From NCBI RefSeq assembly GCF_901709675.1, contig NC_051100.1:9212786-9276785 (forward strand): DNA of 64,000 bases. Direction: 5' to 3'. The notes beneath the pieces were generated by a model, which was given only the letters and a program-made list of their open reading frames with translations, did not search any database and was not told the origin of the DNA. Source of the stretch: Syngnathus acus. Lineage: Eukaryota; Chordata; Actinopteri; Syngnathiformes; Syngnathidae. Positions 51,576 through 64,000 of the stretch are shown piece after piece; position 1 is the first letter of the stretch; each line of letters begins with the position of its first letter. The position numbers and the translations under genes were made by a program.

Positions 51576-52211
51576 CCGTATTTTACGGATTATAAATCAC
51601 ATTTTTTTTTTCATAGTTTGGCTAGGGCTGCGACTTATTCTCAGGAGCGATTTACGTGTGGAATTATTAACACGTTATTATATCATTTCACATGTTATTT
51701 TCACACTAAACCGCAAGAGGGTGCTTTAAGCCTGTGAAATCATTGGAACTGCAACTGACGATGAGTCTGAGTAAGCGACGTAGAAGAAGAAGCACCGCAT
51801 CTTCTACTTCCGGAGTTAGTGGAGTTGTTTAAAAGTGACCGAGGATAAAGATTTAATTGGATTTAGTGATTTGGAGTGACATGGATGGTTTGGTAAACTT
51901 GTTAGCATGTTATTTATGCTATAGTTGAATATAGTCTGAATAACTCTTAATATGTTATACCAGGCATGTTCTCGGTTCGTTGTTTATGTGTCATGTAACG
52001 TTAGCATACCAATTATTCAGCCTGTTGTTGCCTCTATTCTATTTTTATTTTAAATTGCCTTTCAAGACGACACGTCTGTTCTTGATGTTGGCTTTCCCCC
52101 CAAAATGCGACTTATACTCCAGTGCAACTTATACATGTCTTTTTCTTTATTATGCATTTTATGGCTGGTGTGACTTGAATTCCGGAGCGTTTTATAGTCC
52201 GGAAAATACGA
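51576..52211. mobile_element. Non-autonomous DNA transposon, 636 bp, TA target sites
   Basis: The left end CCGTATTTTACGGATTATAA and the right end TTTTATAGTCCGGAAAATAC then GA are inverted copies of the family terminus. TA flanks the element at 51574-51575 and 52212-52213. The interior differs from the 410 bp copy. It has GACGTAGAAGAAGAAGCACC next to its near inverse CATCTTCTACTTCCGG, and a subterminal CTTATACTCCAGTGCAACTT then ATACATG. Small frames on both strands are not transposase. Confidence 0.82.
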
Positions 52212-52213
52212 TA

Positions 52214-54096
52214 CTCCTCGTTTTTGTCCCGATCTGGCCTGTTCTCGACCAAGGACATCAAATTCAAGGCTATCTATTAACCACGGAAAAAAGGTGCAAG
52301 CCATTCATGTGATTTTATATATAATGTCTAATTATGGAACAATATTTCCTGGTTTTAACAAAAGCTTTGCTTCTCTACATACAGTCTGTACACGTATGAG
52401 TTACTAGATGAAATCAAGTAGTCAGACCAGTAAGATTTCATCTTATATCATTTCAAAGTTAGCAAATACGTACATATTACTGTTTACTCTCACTCTGAGA
52501 CACGCAGCTACTGTTAAAAAGCAATTTTGAGAAAATCAATATGCTATTCATTGTGTCAAGTTTAGACATAAAATAAAAATAACTGGAATGGCCTTTAGTT
52601 GAGGGTAGTTGTTTGCCAAGAGAGAACATTATTAGTATGCATCATTAACCACCTGTACCTAAATTGATCAAGATTGATGATTTATTGTCTGTTAAAAAAA
52701 GGAAAATGTTCATAAACATCCACACAAACGGAAATGAAAAACAGGAAAGCAATGTTTCAGTTACATTTTTAAATTATAAACTAAATTAAAATGTTCTAAA
52801 TGTGAAATCTGGTACATGTACTGTTCCATCTTGGAGGAAAATGATAAACCAGGCCTCCTGTTTGCAGTTTAAATGGTAATGACTAAAAACGGGTACGAGG
52901 CGAGCAATTCATTTCTCATTCAGATATCTCTCAGATCATAACTGCCAAACCTAGGCAGAGAGGAAATTGAGCAATAGAGCAAAGCCGATGATCAAATCTA
53001 AAAAGGTAATTCTTTCTCTAAATACTAGATTCATCCTGGTCCCGTTGCTATAGTCGCAGAGTGGCAGTGGAAAAATGTAGGAAGAATGTGGCATTGATCA
53101 CTTGGTGATGTTTTCATCATATGTGGTGGTCACAGAAAATTGGGTTATTGGATTGGTAGGTAAGTTATAAAATACAGCACAGGTCGGTTTGATGTTGGCC
53201 ATGCCACACCTAACGCATTAAAGGAAACAGCAACAGCAGGTCTAGCAAAACAGAAGAGCAACAACATTATGTAACCTATTTATCAAATAAATGCAATATT
53301 GGAATATATTTGTGACACGACTGGAGGGCAGGCATAATGAATGTGTTCTCTAAAGTCATTTAGAACAGATAAAAACTAGTTTAGTTTAATTAGATTTTCA
53401 AAAGGGTGGGTGCGTTGTCCCAGTTCTGAACGGGAACAGCTTTTGTGAAGTTTCATTTAAAAGCTTGGGTGCATGGGTGACTAAATTACATGCTAATTGT
53501 GCATTTTAATAAGCTGCACAAGTTTGAGGCAAAAGCAGTCTCAATGAGCAATGAGATACACCAGGCATCTTTAGTAAGTAGGTTCTTCCCACTATATATA
53601 GTCTCATAAAACACTAGCCAAATGCTTTGTAGCAGTGTGTTAATAAAGACAGCATTGCGCAATCTATGATAATCAATTTCATTAAATCAATATACTGTAG
53701 AAGAGTATGTTTCAAAAATGATACTCGAACACAAAACTGTTAGTCATCATTCTCCTGAGGAAAAAAATTGCATTAATGAACTGCTCCGGGCAAAAAATAA
53801 CTTTTGCTATTGGCAAGCTCGACTGATTTGAAATCCAATAAATGCGTCACTTCTGTTCATTCATATGTGCTATCAGCAGACTTGTGTGTTGTATGAAAAT
53901 CTTGTATTTTCTGGCGATAGTGTTTTAGTTGTATTTAAACTGCCTGGTCAACACTTTTGGCATTTATAAACTCCAGACTATAAAAAAGATTGTAAGACGT
54001 CACAAGGTTTGTTCTGAAACTAATGAAAGGCTAATGAGAATGAATTGAAGCAGTGAGGTGGATTTTGTTGACATGCAAAAGTGGTTCTTTGAACTG
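52214..54096. other. macrod2: Upstream intron with no recognised gene
   Basis: AT-rich unannotated DNA between the fourth terminal-repeat element and the LINE fragment. Confidence 0.55.
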
Positions 54097-54480
54097 CCTG
54101 GGTGTCACACAGACATTACGCCAGGATCTTGTTTGTGGACTTAAGCTCTGTTTTCAACATAATCATCCCTGAATTCCTTTCTTCCAAATTCCACAAATGC
54201 AGTCTCTCTCTGGCCATCAGCCAGTGGAGCTACAGCTTCCTGACGGAGAGGACGCAGCAGGTCAGTCTGGGGAGGAAGTCAAGCTGCTGGTGCTCCGGAG
54301 CGGGCAAACAACCTTGAACAATCTCAAAACTATAGTAATGATCGTGGACTGGAAACAGCATTTGCCACAGCTGCAGGCCTCACGATATCCAACTGCCATC
54401 TTTCAGGACCTGAACTGGGAGACCAATATCAACTACATCCTGAAAAAGGCTCAGCAGAGAATACACTACATGTGACTGCT
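54097..54480 (+). pseudogene. Internally deleted LINE reverse-transcriptase fragment
   Basis: From about 54102 the + strand encodes ARILFVDLSSVFNIIIPEFL, then a gap and SYSFLTERTQQVSLG. This is the reverse-transcriptase region of teleost non-LTR retrotransposons (consensus style ARILFVDFSSAFNTI...FLTDRTQQVRLG). After a change of frame, 54408-54472 encodes DLNWETNINYILKKAQQRIH, the C-terminal region of the same ORF2. The intervening catalytic YxDD part is missing. Downstream TGCACTACTGGTCACTTTAA may be 3' UTR. It is a dead copy; assignment to an L2 or Rex1-like clade is tentative. Confidence 0.75.
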
Positions 54481-54569
54481 GAAGATGCACGGCCTGCATA
54501 ACTGTTGTTGATCACTGTTCCACATCACTGGACATTTTAAAATGTTGAAGTACTCTCTTCGTCATTTGC

Positions 54570-54840
54570 AAATAAATTCACCGTATCAGAATGAGTGCAC
54601 TACTGGTCACTTTAATTTCCGTGAGGACTTTTTGCATCAGTTCCACATCTGTCAATGTTCATTCTTCCCGCACTAATGGTATCCTTACATTGCTTGACAA
54701 CGTCTCTGTACTTAGTATGTGTTATGTTCTATATGTCGATAAATTCTGTGTTGTTGTTTTTTTTTTCCTGTTTGGCCAAGAAACATTATTGTGATTCTTT
54801 GCTACGTTCAAGTGGAAGTAATTGTTAAATAAAACTAAAA
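54570..54840 (+). mobile_element. Possible LINE 3' UTR remnant
   Basis: This stretch follows the LINE fragment in the same direction. It has TGCACTACTGGTCACTTTAA, then CTTACATTGCTTGACAACGT, and ends near AAATAAAACTAAAACAG, which could be an eroded tail. Linkage to the LINE is inferred from position only. Confidence 0.3.
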
Positions 54841-57800
54841 CAGCTCACCCATTTTAACTAAGTGGGTTTTCATGCCGTTTGTTACTGATTGGAAATTATA
54901 GCTTGCGCTAGTGCTATTTTAAAATGTGAAAGGTACAATAAGATTTATCTGACGTTTAAACACAGCAAAACACGTCATGTCTGACTTTTGTGGGTAAGAA
55001 ACCCAGAAACCCTTTCCAATAATTGTACAACAGATAATCTACTGTGTTAGAAACACGCCTTTTTCAAGTCTTTTTCTATGGCCTTTACATCACAACTGTC
55101 AGAGGTGAGGAAAATAAATGCTATTATTGTGTAGTGCTCAGAGGACACTTGTTTGAGCTACTTGCCAATAAATGAGGACAATTCACGTTCCAATGAACAG
55201 CAGGGACTGATTCAGCGACTGATGTGTTAATTGGATACAACCAAAGAGGAGAAAGAATGACCCTTTCGATGACCCTTATCATTGAAGCCGTGCCTGGAGC
55301 ACAATCTTAGGAATGACCTAGGTGTCAGAGGTTGATCAGGACAACCCCTGCTTAACCCCTGGACACATCGGCCCACAAGGTCATTTAACATCATTTGAGA
55401 TCATATGTTAAAGGATACCAGCATCTGGGTCACATTTATCAATTGAATTTGAACTGTGCAAGTATCAGGCATGACAAGTAGATTGGTTTCATTGCACACA
55501 AGGCCACTGTGAAAAGTCCAACCTGTACAAGGAAAGATGATGACAAGTGATGTGAGGAATCACACACAATCGGCCGTGGCAAGGGACAAACTAAAGGGCT
55601 ATATCAAGAAGATTGTAAAAAAAAAAAAAAAAAAAAAAAAGACATTATTTTCATTTATTAATCTGTGGCAATTAAACTATTCAATGGGGAGATGCAGGCA
55701 AAACATTTGGAAGACGTTTTTTTTTTTATAAAAACAACGTTAAAATAGAACGCAGTTGTTGTTTAGCTTTGCTACTCCTGGTTGCAGTTAAAGTGTGACG
55801 CAGAAAAACGACTGTCCACAGCTTGTACTTTGCAGCTCTCCTCTTCTTTTCCTTTTCACTGCTGGGTAAAGACCAACCAGTAACCAAATCATAATATCGG
55901 TTTTCACATTTTCTGCACTGCTATGTTTTGTGTAAATTTAAGAGAATAGAAATTGTGTCCCCTAAACCTCCTGGTCAAATTCCTAATCGAAAAAAGCAAT
56001 TGTCAACTGATAATAAATGATGGCTTCGATATACTCTTGTTGCAGATGGTGTGCAAACATGTGGCATAAGGAGGGAACCAGGTTCTTGTAACAAGCTGTT
56101 GCTGTGGCCATTATGTTTTGAGGATGCCACACATGCTCTTCTAACAGGGGGAGCTTAAGTGCTCAGACGTGGAGACAAATTGCTTGTATCAATATGCATC
56201 CTGCATCGCCAAAGAGAAAAGGTGATGTTAATTATTTACCAAGGAAGCCTGTTGCTTACACTGATGAACTGATGAGCTACTTAACATGTTGCTGCAAAAC
56301 ATTGCTTAGCGAGGGCTGCTCAATTAAAATTAGCACTATACTTATATTGTATAACAGCTACGATATCTGACAGTCGACAGCTTTGCTGCTGGTACCATTC
56401 AAATAGTCAAAGGTATAGCTTCAATTTGTCTATTTCAACACACCATTCACATTTTTGGAAAATACAGCCTCCTCCACCACCAAGATAAGGGGAATTATTC
56501 ATTTTATAGATTCCCTGCTTTTACCATCAATGATTACCCTCTTTACCTGAGCTTGTAGCTCTCTTATTGGCTTCGCCATTGATTGCTTTCCAGCCACCCT
56601 GCCACCCACAAGGTGACCCATAACTAAAAAACACTCTCAGAAAAGTGTCATTCAGCAAAAAGATCTCGTATGCTACCATCCATTCCAGTTCTGCATATTG
56701 TCTTTATACATACCTGCACTGTTACTTAAAACTTATGGATGCACCTCATGAGGACTCATTCAGGAGCTGAATGATTCATCCAGATAGTAAACATGTCAGA
56801 TTTAAGTCACATTAGAGATGATTTTATCGTAGCGGTGTTATGGAATGCATAGCTGATGACTTTGTATTCGTGCTTCCACAGACAATAGTGTAATAAATTG
56901 GAAACATCTGCTTGTGAAGAGTGCTCTATTATGACCCTACTGCGGAGCAATCAGCACCTTAGCAACAAAGAGCCACTATAATCATACCATTTCCTGCACG
57001 ATTAAACAACAACCTTCCACAAGTGCTGAAAAAGTGATGGAACAAAATATATTGTATGAACGCTTTCAATGTGACACCGGCAATGACCATTAGTTACAAG
57101 AAACCTTTGCTCAACATCAATTTAGCTGAAATGTCACCCATCGTTAATGGCTGTTAAAGTGGGGACTAAGAAAAGGCAAGGCTGTTTGTGTTGCATTGTA
57201 CAAGCCTAGAGGTTCCACCTTTTAAAAAAGCACTTGACCCGGTTCCACACATTGGAGTGTCCTTTCCACGGTAATGGCATTTTGCATAATGCCATTACTA
57301 AGCTTAAAGCGTGAAATCACCCTGCTTTAGTAGGGATTTGTAAAAGACGAAACAACTGTGCAAGTGGGTAAGTGTGCATGAGGGGGCTGGGACTGAAGGG
57401 GCCATTTAAGCATAAACAGATTTTTCAAAATCTTTTGGATTAGTTAATGAGAGGCGTTGGGGGAAAACACATGGGACATGCAATGGGAAACAACTGTTTG
57501 GCAATTTAGCGCTAAATAGCGCTTTTATTAAATTAGTGGAACATCCTACAAAGTGTCCTAGGGTAAGGGAATTCCCAAATATGAAATTCATGTCATACAA
57601 TTTGGACTGTGGCCAACATTTTTGATCAATCCCATGTATGACAATTTAAAAAAACAAAAAAGTTAAACTTATCAAAAAATTAAATTTGGGTTACTTGTTT
57701 GATGCTGCTACAGTATCTTTTGGAACAACAAATATGTCAGTGTGTTAAATAATAATAATAATATTTTTAGACTAACTGCAGTCATTTTTATGTTAAATCC

Positions 57801-59395
57801 TACAAACATTTTGCCAGAATAGTGCCGGACTTTTTTTTTTTTTTTTTAAGTAAAAAAAAAAAAAAAAAAACCATTCCAGAACTGCCCATTGTGTCTCCAA
57901 AGTACTTTAAATGACAGACACTATAAGTAATAAAAGCAGGGAAATTCAGCCTAAATGTCTTCTCACCCTCAGCTGTCAGCATAAAAAGTGACCCACAAGA
58001 TTCTAGCTTTTCCTAAACACACCTCAGGGAGCCTGGAAGAAGACACTGACCTCAGCCCCTTCTGGCCTTCCATGCCCTGAGCTGAAATCTCTGGCCAGCT
58101 GCAACATTGATCTTACAGGCTAAAATTTCAAGGGCTGAAAAACAATCTCCCTGTTGGCAAATGGATGGCATAGCACCAAAATTCTTAGGTCATTAGTTCA
58201 TGATGAGCCTGGAGGTTATGTGCAAGAGTGGTGTAGTGGAGGAATGTAAGGAAGGTGCAGCTTAGCCTACTGTGACAACATTCTAACAAGTTTATCATGG
58301 CAGAACAATTACTGTTGGACTTCTCACCTTGTTAATAATGGTGCTTGCTCAACACAACTACAAAGAAGCTATTCTGTCATTGAGTAACTCTCCCAAATTT
58401 TGTCTCGCCATGATCTTCCTGATCCTTCTGAAAGTCCTGTCAAAACGATTGTCCTTTCATAGAATGACTACTGAGCTTATTATATAACATCGCTGCAGTC
58501 TACTTTCCAACTTTTTAACAAGTACAAAGTTGAGAACCGCTGTCGTTAGCCATTCATGTTTGATCGCATTGCATGTTATGAAAGCGGTTCACTTCAAATC
58601 CTTGCTCGTTACTACTACAAAAATAATAGCCATATGGTATTATGCAGGACAGAAACAAAACTTAAAGAAAATCAGTTTCATATCAAATGTTTTAACGCTA
58701 CAGTCCAGGATGATTTTCATGAGAAAGGTTTGCGGTTCTGCCAGGTCTTTAGCAACAGAATTATTGAAACTGTGAAAAATGAAGTCTGAAAATAGAAAGA
58801 AAGGCTTGTTGTGTCATTCTTGAGCATGAGTGAATCCTCCATCCTTAGGAAGAAAACAAGAATGCGGTTGAACCTTTGAAGCGGCGACTCCTAGTCGTGG
58901 CACTTAAACGAGTGGGAGTACCAGTATATTGTTGAGGGGAAAAAAAAGACTAGCTCCATGGAGCATTTAGAATGAATTTTTGGCACATACATTTAAAGCA
59001 GAAGGAGAGCAGGGAATTATTCTGCCATACATGAAGAGGTCTGCAGTTATTTGTAAACACTGGAAATTTCCACCATGCAGATTCTGTGTAAGATGGTAAA
59101 TATAGAATACTGGAAAACATTGCCTCTACTGTTTTATGATTATATTAATACTGCAGTAAAAATATACCAATGATGTCATCAAGGGATCAGTTGACGTCCA
59201 CTACATCACATTTGTTTTGACTTGGGAATTAAAAAAATCTGAAGTCATGGACCCACTAGTGAATACATGTGGCTATTTAATTTTAGAGACATACTAAAAA
59301 CATGCTAGTGAGATATAACGATTATAACCGCAATCCACTATAGATATAATGGTAATTCCACTGAAACACCAAATGTGGCAGATGATGAGAGCATT
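54841..59395. other. macrod2: Upstream intron with no recognised gene
   Basis: It holds an A24 run at 55617-55640 and the T17/A19 snapback. No exon was recognised. The glycine-like run near 56470 was checked as a possible upstream macro-domain exon and rejected. Confidence 0.5.
57831..57870. repeat. T17-AAGT-A19 snapback
   Basis: T17 at 57831-57847 is followed by AAGT and A19 at 57852-57870, a near-perfect palindrome. It may mark two insertions tail to tail or slippage. It is also a likely place for assembly error. Confidence 0.88.
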
Positions 59396-59565
59396 GATTC
59401 AAATAGTACAATAAATGATCGGATAAATAGTTGAGGCATTATTTTGGGTATCTGTTTATTTCAATGGACCAAAACAAGTTGATTTAAATAGTACAATAAA
59501 TGGTTGGACAAATACTTGAGGCAATAATTTGGGTATCTGTTTATTTCAATGCACCAAAACAAAAA
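59396..59565 (+). repeat. Tandem duplication, two units of 85 bp
   Basis: GATTCAAATAGTACAATAAA at 59396 recurs as GATTTAAATAGTACAATAAA at 59481. The copies stay aligned through GGGTATCTGTTTATTTCAAT and CACCAAAACA or GACCAAAACA. There are roughly ten mismatches per unit and no visible indels. The units are too long for a microsatellite and show no transposon ends. Confidence 0.88.
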
Positions 59566-62500
59566 AACAAAAGGCATGTGATGTATTCTGGCTATTGTGT
59601 GAAGTGTAAGTGTTTCTATGCTGGGTATTTTTCCACATTTTCGTTCTATTACCTTTTTATTTTGCCTCATTCGTTTCATGCTTTTTCTGGTCTTTCAAAT
59701 TTCGATTTGCTCTCACTGAACAAAATGACAGAGTTCTTGTCGGAGGCGCTCTTATCGACAGTCTCAATCCCGCAGCGAGAGATCCCTTGCTATTTGTTGA
59801 ATTTAAGTATGATGGTGCGCTTTAGTGGCTCATCTGCTGCTGCACTTTCTCAGCCGGCACTCGTGATTAGATTTCATATCCCAACCGGCTGAAGATAAAC
59901 TATATCTCCATTGGCCAGGCCTCTTAAGATCAGGCTGCCTTTATGGAAGCTTTATCACAACACATTCCTCTAAACATTGTGCTGCAGGAAACCATGCTTA
60001 TGTCAATTAATAAAAGATTTAATAGTATTGTTATTTGGTTTCTCAAGGGAGGTGATCAAGGACTCCTAAAGGCTGGGACTATATATAAAATTCTTAAGCT
60101 AGGCTCATAGAGCCCGTTCGCCATGCGGGTGTGTATATACGGCAACGTTTGAAAGGGTGGGGGGGGGGGGGGGCTGCTGTGTGTATTTATTGTTCGCTTC
60201 TGCTTTAATGGCTCGTGACTGGCTAGCTTTATTAAACTGGGCTTTGAGCACACACATAGCAGCACTAAAACTTCCGGATGGCTGAGAGGGGATCAATTTG
60301 AACTGCCGCCTGTAAGAATTACTGCGAAGTAATGGTATTATCACACAGGTAGGTCTTGCCAGTGTTAAGGGTTAACTAGACCATTTAAATTCTTTAATCA
60401 ACTTTGATATGAGCTGCATGACAATTATATTGTGATACTTTAAGATTTTTTTTTTTTAGGTGAAGACCTTTTTGTGAATATTATCTAGGACAAAGCCTGG
60501 CCAAAATAATTACAATAAAAAGGACAAAGAGACACATTCGATTAAAGTTCATTTGCCAAACCTCTGTGTCTTGATGTAAATCAACTCATGTAACCACCAA
60601 TAAAATGGTCAAAACTATACAGCTAGAGACTGTAAAAAAATATTAACGGGGGAATATGCAGTATAAATTGCTAACCAGATTTGAATGTAAAATCAATTCA
60701 ATAAGCCACTGTGTCATTGATAAATCAAACTATAACAACTGCCATTTATACTGTATATTTAACGCTTATTTTTTTGTACACGTGTCTTTCTCTGTGGCTT
60801 TTTGTGTCATTTTTGACAGACCAAAATTCTGCCTCTATTAATGGTGTTACCCTGCTGAAGGTTGAGGAAAAAGGTTGTTGTTTGCCAAGGAGGCCAGATT
60901 AGCACGCATCACAAGTGATGTTTGAGATCCTCCACTGACCCCTGAGGGCAAGAAGCCAAACCGCTTCCACACTGGGGCCCAAACTGCCTATTGTCACCAG
61001 CCACCCAGAAGAACAGACAACAAATTGCCATGTCAGGAACTTCATCCTTCACGCCAATATAATGTGCAGCTTTTGTCCCACATCTAGTGAAAGACAATAA
61101 TAAATGATATCCCACAGAGGAGCAAAAACACATGGTTCAACAACAGCTACAAAAAGATAACATGTGCTTTGATGTAAGCGTTTGTGAGTGATTTTGCCCG
61201 AGACTTCTCTATTTGCAAAGTAACAAAATAATCACGATGCAAATGAATGCATATTTAAACTACAGCGCACATTATGCAAGAAGCAGAATATAAACAGATG
61301 GCTATGAGCTAGCAACAAATGACTAGTTACACATTTTCAAAAAATAAATGACATTTAAGAAGGCACCAAGTCACGGGCAATGACATCCACCCATCCAGCC
61401 GTTTTAGACACCAGATGCCCTCAGTGATGTAAATAAATAAAAAATGTGTATATGCTTTGACAGTTCTTGATAAGCAAGATATACAGCATCATGGCAGAAG
61501 CCGAGTTCTGCCTGCCGTAGCTAAATTGGATAGTCAACGTTATTCACCTATTTCTGTTCTGGCAAACAAATAAAAAAGATAAAAAAATACAGTTCTGGCC
61601 CAATAAAGGTAGCTGGCAAAGGTTGGGGCAAGCATTTTAAAAGCCAACCAGATGAAATGCATCATTAGGGTGGATTTCCTAATCTGCTCAATCATGGAAA
61701 AATAATTAGGTATTTCTGTCCCCATCATGCTCATTGACAACAAGATTGAAAAGATTTTAAGCATAGTTCATTCAAAAAGCACAATATACCATTATTGTAC
61801 ATCAATAAAGGCGGCTTGATAAGACTCAGTGGCATTGGAACGAGATTTTCTTGAATGATGTTACACTGCATTTCATACAGTACACCTTTTCATTTATACC
61901 GTGGAAAATACAATAAAATACATTATTGTGTTGAATGAGGCAAGGGAATGAGTAAGTATTTTTTTAATTAGGGTCTTGGCATAAAAAAGGCTTCTGCGTG
62001 TTTCTCGTATGAGCAGTAGCCATCCTAAATGGCAGCAATAAAGGCACACAGATCTTGCAGGACTGTAAAAGGCTCCAGTAAAATAAAATGCATGATTTAA
62101 TGGCCATCTGTTTGGTGCCTATGCAGACCTCACTGCGACATGCTTTGTGAGTGATCAAAGGCAATGTCCACATCAAGAGCAATTCACCTAAGTAGGCACA
62201 AGGGGAAATTAACAAGCCATGTTTTCAAGCCCAATTGTAAAATAACCTAAAAAAATGAGTCACTCTGTCTTTCATTCTTTCTTAAACCAGATTTGTCATT
62301 GACTGCTAATGCTTATGAGCTACATCCAGAGCCAATTTAGGTGTTGGTGCTAAATGCCCATGCACACACTTTGAATGGTCATACACACAAGCACAGAAAG
62401 ACACCATTCAAATTGCCCCATTCACATATAATTTAGGTTCAATAAATGAAAAAGAAAATTAACAGCTGTGCCTACAAGAGAGCATAATACAGCATGAGGA

Positions 62501-64000
62501 GTTGAACTAAAACAGAAACAAATACAAAAAAGACAACCTTCAGAAAATTGCTTGATTCATGTGAAAGCATACAACCTCACTCAAAAGCCTCTCAGAGGAG
62601 ACAAACTTCAAATACAGTAACTCACATTAGGAACTTCATTAAAAGGCTTGACATTTCAAGCGAGATCCAGGAAGTGAGCAATATTTCACACGCTCAGTGA
62701 AATTATAGTCTCACATGTTGAAAAGATAATTAAAAAAGTAGTTGTTTTTCACATCTTATTCGGTCCAACCCATGTTATTAGCATGTTTTTCACCTACCCG
62801 GGCATGTTTTTTAAGAGCTTTTAGGTAAAGGCTTTACCTGAATTTAAGATTTTATTTGTGTGCTTTTGTCAAACAGAACACATCCTCTAAGAGAGAGCTA
62901 CTGTGGAAAAAGGTATTCCATGGAGTATTGGCAAGGGAAGTAAACAACTTTGAAGGTGAACAAATGGTTATCGGACAAAATTGCAAAAAGGTCAAGTGTT
63001 TTCCTCGGTATCCACTTAAATCATCCGCACTGTGACCTTTAGGTCAAAACACACATACACAGCTAACAATAGGACTCAAAACTAGAGCTGTGTGCCACTT
63101 CATTTACACCCCTCCCATACTGCATTGAGTGGGAGGAAGTCAGTATGTTCTTGATCACTCCATCCTTACTGGAGGCCAAAGGATAGGGATGGTGTCTTTT
63201 TTGCAATTCCAGGTGAATGTGGTGTGTGGTCGTCTTTGCCCAGTTAGCTTCAAAAGCTTGAATCTTACTCAGATTGCAGCAGCTCCATCCACCCACCAAC
63301 GGTAAACACAATAGCTCCCAATGGTGCTGAGCTGATTGCGGTTTCATCAAGGCTAGTACCAGGGCCACATGAGATATGCTCTGTCTCTCTCACAGTTTGA
63401 TGAACTGGGTCATTTTCTCTGCACATTGTAGAAAGACCCTAACAAACTGATTGGCAAGCTGTGTCTATCAAGGCTTAGAAAAGCTGCTTCAAAAAGGCGA
63501 GATAACAGTCAATACTAACAAAATGATACCACAAATCTCCCCCCAACCCCCGAGAATGCTCATTAACTGCTAACTATGTACTGTTCAGTATATGCTAAGG
63601 TGAGCCTCACAGAAGCATGCCAAGTTTCAGTGGGCTCAAATAGCATTTCATCAGTAGGATAAACGATTTCTAGACATATGCAAACCAAATACACAAAGTG
63701 CTGCTTTGCTGTCACAATTGGGGGTTATGGACAAAAAATGTTGACCAATCTGTTGAAAGTGGCTTCTCTTTAATGAGGCAATAATAACGGTTGAACAAAG
63801 AAGTAATGATTCCCGGGCTAAAAGGAATATTTAGAATCCTGAAGATTATCTTGAACAATATTCTCATTAGGGGTATCACATTAAATCACTCATAGGGCCA
63901 AAACTCAAATCACACGTTACTTCGAGTCTGGAACACTGATATAATGACCTGCTGGTCTCTATCAACATTATGGTACCTCATGTGTATTTGTGTTAAATAT
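59566..64000. other. macrod2: Upstream intron with no recognised gene
   Basis: The 130-codon + frame at 59500-59892 starts inside the tandem duplication and has no known domain. A GC-richer patch at 60110-60345 contains the G15 run. Nothing else was recognised to the end of the window. Confidence 0.5.
60159..60173 (+). repeat. G15 homopolymer run
   Basis: A run of G residues follows GGGT within a locally GC-richer block at about 60110-60330. Confidence 0.88.

Noticed and set aside
56465-56510. Minus-strand NNSPYLGGGGG as the macrod2 exon before 40363
   Set aside because: It resembles the NAAN..LLGGGG motif by chance. There is no GT donor after the glycines, and the preceding residues do not match DAIVNAA.
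59500-59892. 130-codon + frame overlapped by a 71-codon frame
   Set aside because: It begins inside the 85 bp tandem duplication, and two frames are open over the same DNA. No domain was recognised.

Overview
The window is vertebrate nuclear DNA, most likely from a teleost fish. It is AT-rich, almost free of coding sequence, rich in microsatellites, and scattered with dispersed-repeat families typical of teleost genomes. These include TA-flanked elements with ends like CCGTATTTTCCGGACTATAA, a SINE with a tRNA-like head and an (ATGG)n tail, an internally deleted LINE, and hAT-like remnants. Species cannot be settled from the sequence alone.

One coding exon is secure. It is 117 bp on the minus strand at 40247-40363, with a good 3' splice site (TGTGTTTTTCAG) and a GTGAGT donor. 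It encodes part of a macro domain, opening (V)DGCIHRAAG and closing [11 protein letters not shown](Y). This matches MACROD2, a mono-ADP-ribosyl hydrolase, better than its paralogue MACROD1. The window therefore lies inside macrod2. Positions 40364-64000 belong to the intron upstream of this exon in transcription order, and 1-40246 to the intron downstream. Neither flanking exon was found, so both introns run off the window (over 23.6 kb and over 40.2 kb). This fits the very large introns known for this gene in mammals.

Layout by + coordinate: 1-3.2 kb holds an inverted-repeat element split by a SINE tail with an (ATCC)n array, then an 886 bp TA-flanked terminal-inverted-repeat element. At 7.7-8.1 kb lies a second, 410 bp element. 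At 10.9-14.9 kb there are remnants of hAT-like repeats. A 306 bp purine tract sits at 15.7-16.0 kb. At 18.26-18.43 kb exon-like signals overlap on both strands. A teleost dispersed repeat lies at 20.6 kb and a SINE head and body at 22.2-22.5 kb. A diverged 235 bp terminal-repeat element and an AT/ACGC array lie at 31.9-32.6 kb. The macrod2 exon is at 40.25-40.36 kb, a (CA)n(TA)n array at 42.7 kb, a SINE tail remnant at 45.7 kb, a fourth terminal-repeat element at 51.6-52.2 kb, a LINE fragment at 54.1-54.5 kb and an 85 bp tandem duplication at 59.4-59.6 kb.

No operon, CRISPR array, tRNA, rRNA or complete gene was seen. Most open frames are short chance frames in intronic DNA or translations of simple repeats. 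I did not find evidence of a new multi-gene system. The most useful points are the symmetric catalytic-loop exon, the bidirectional exon-like block at 18.3 kb, and the four-member terminal-repeat family.
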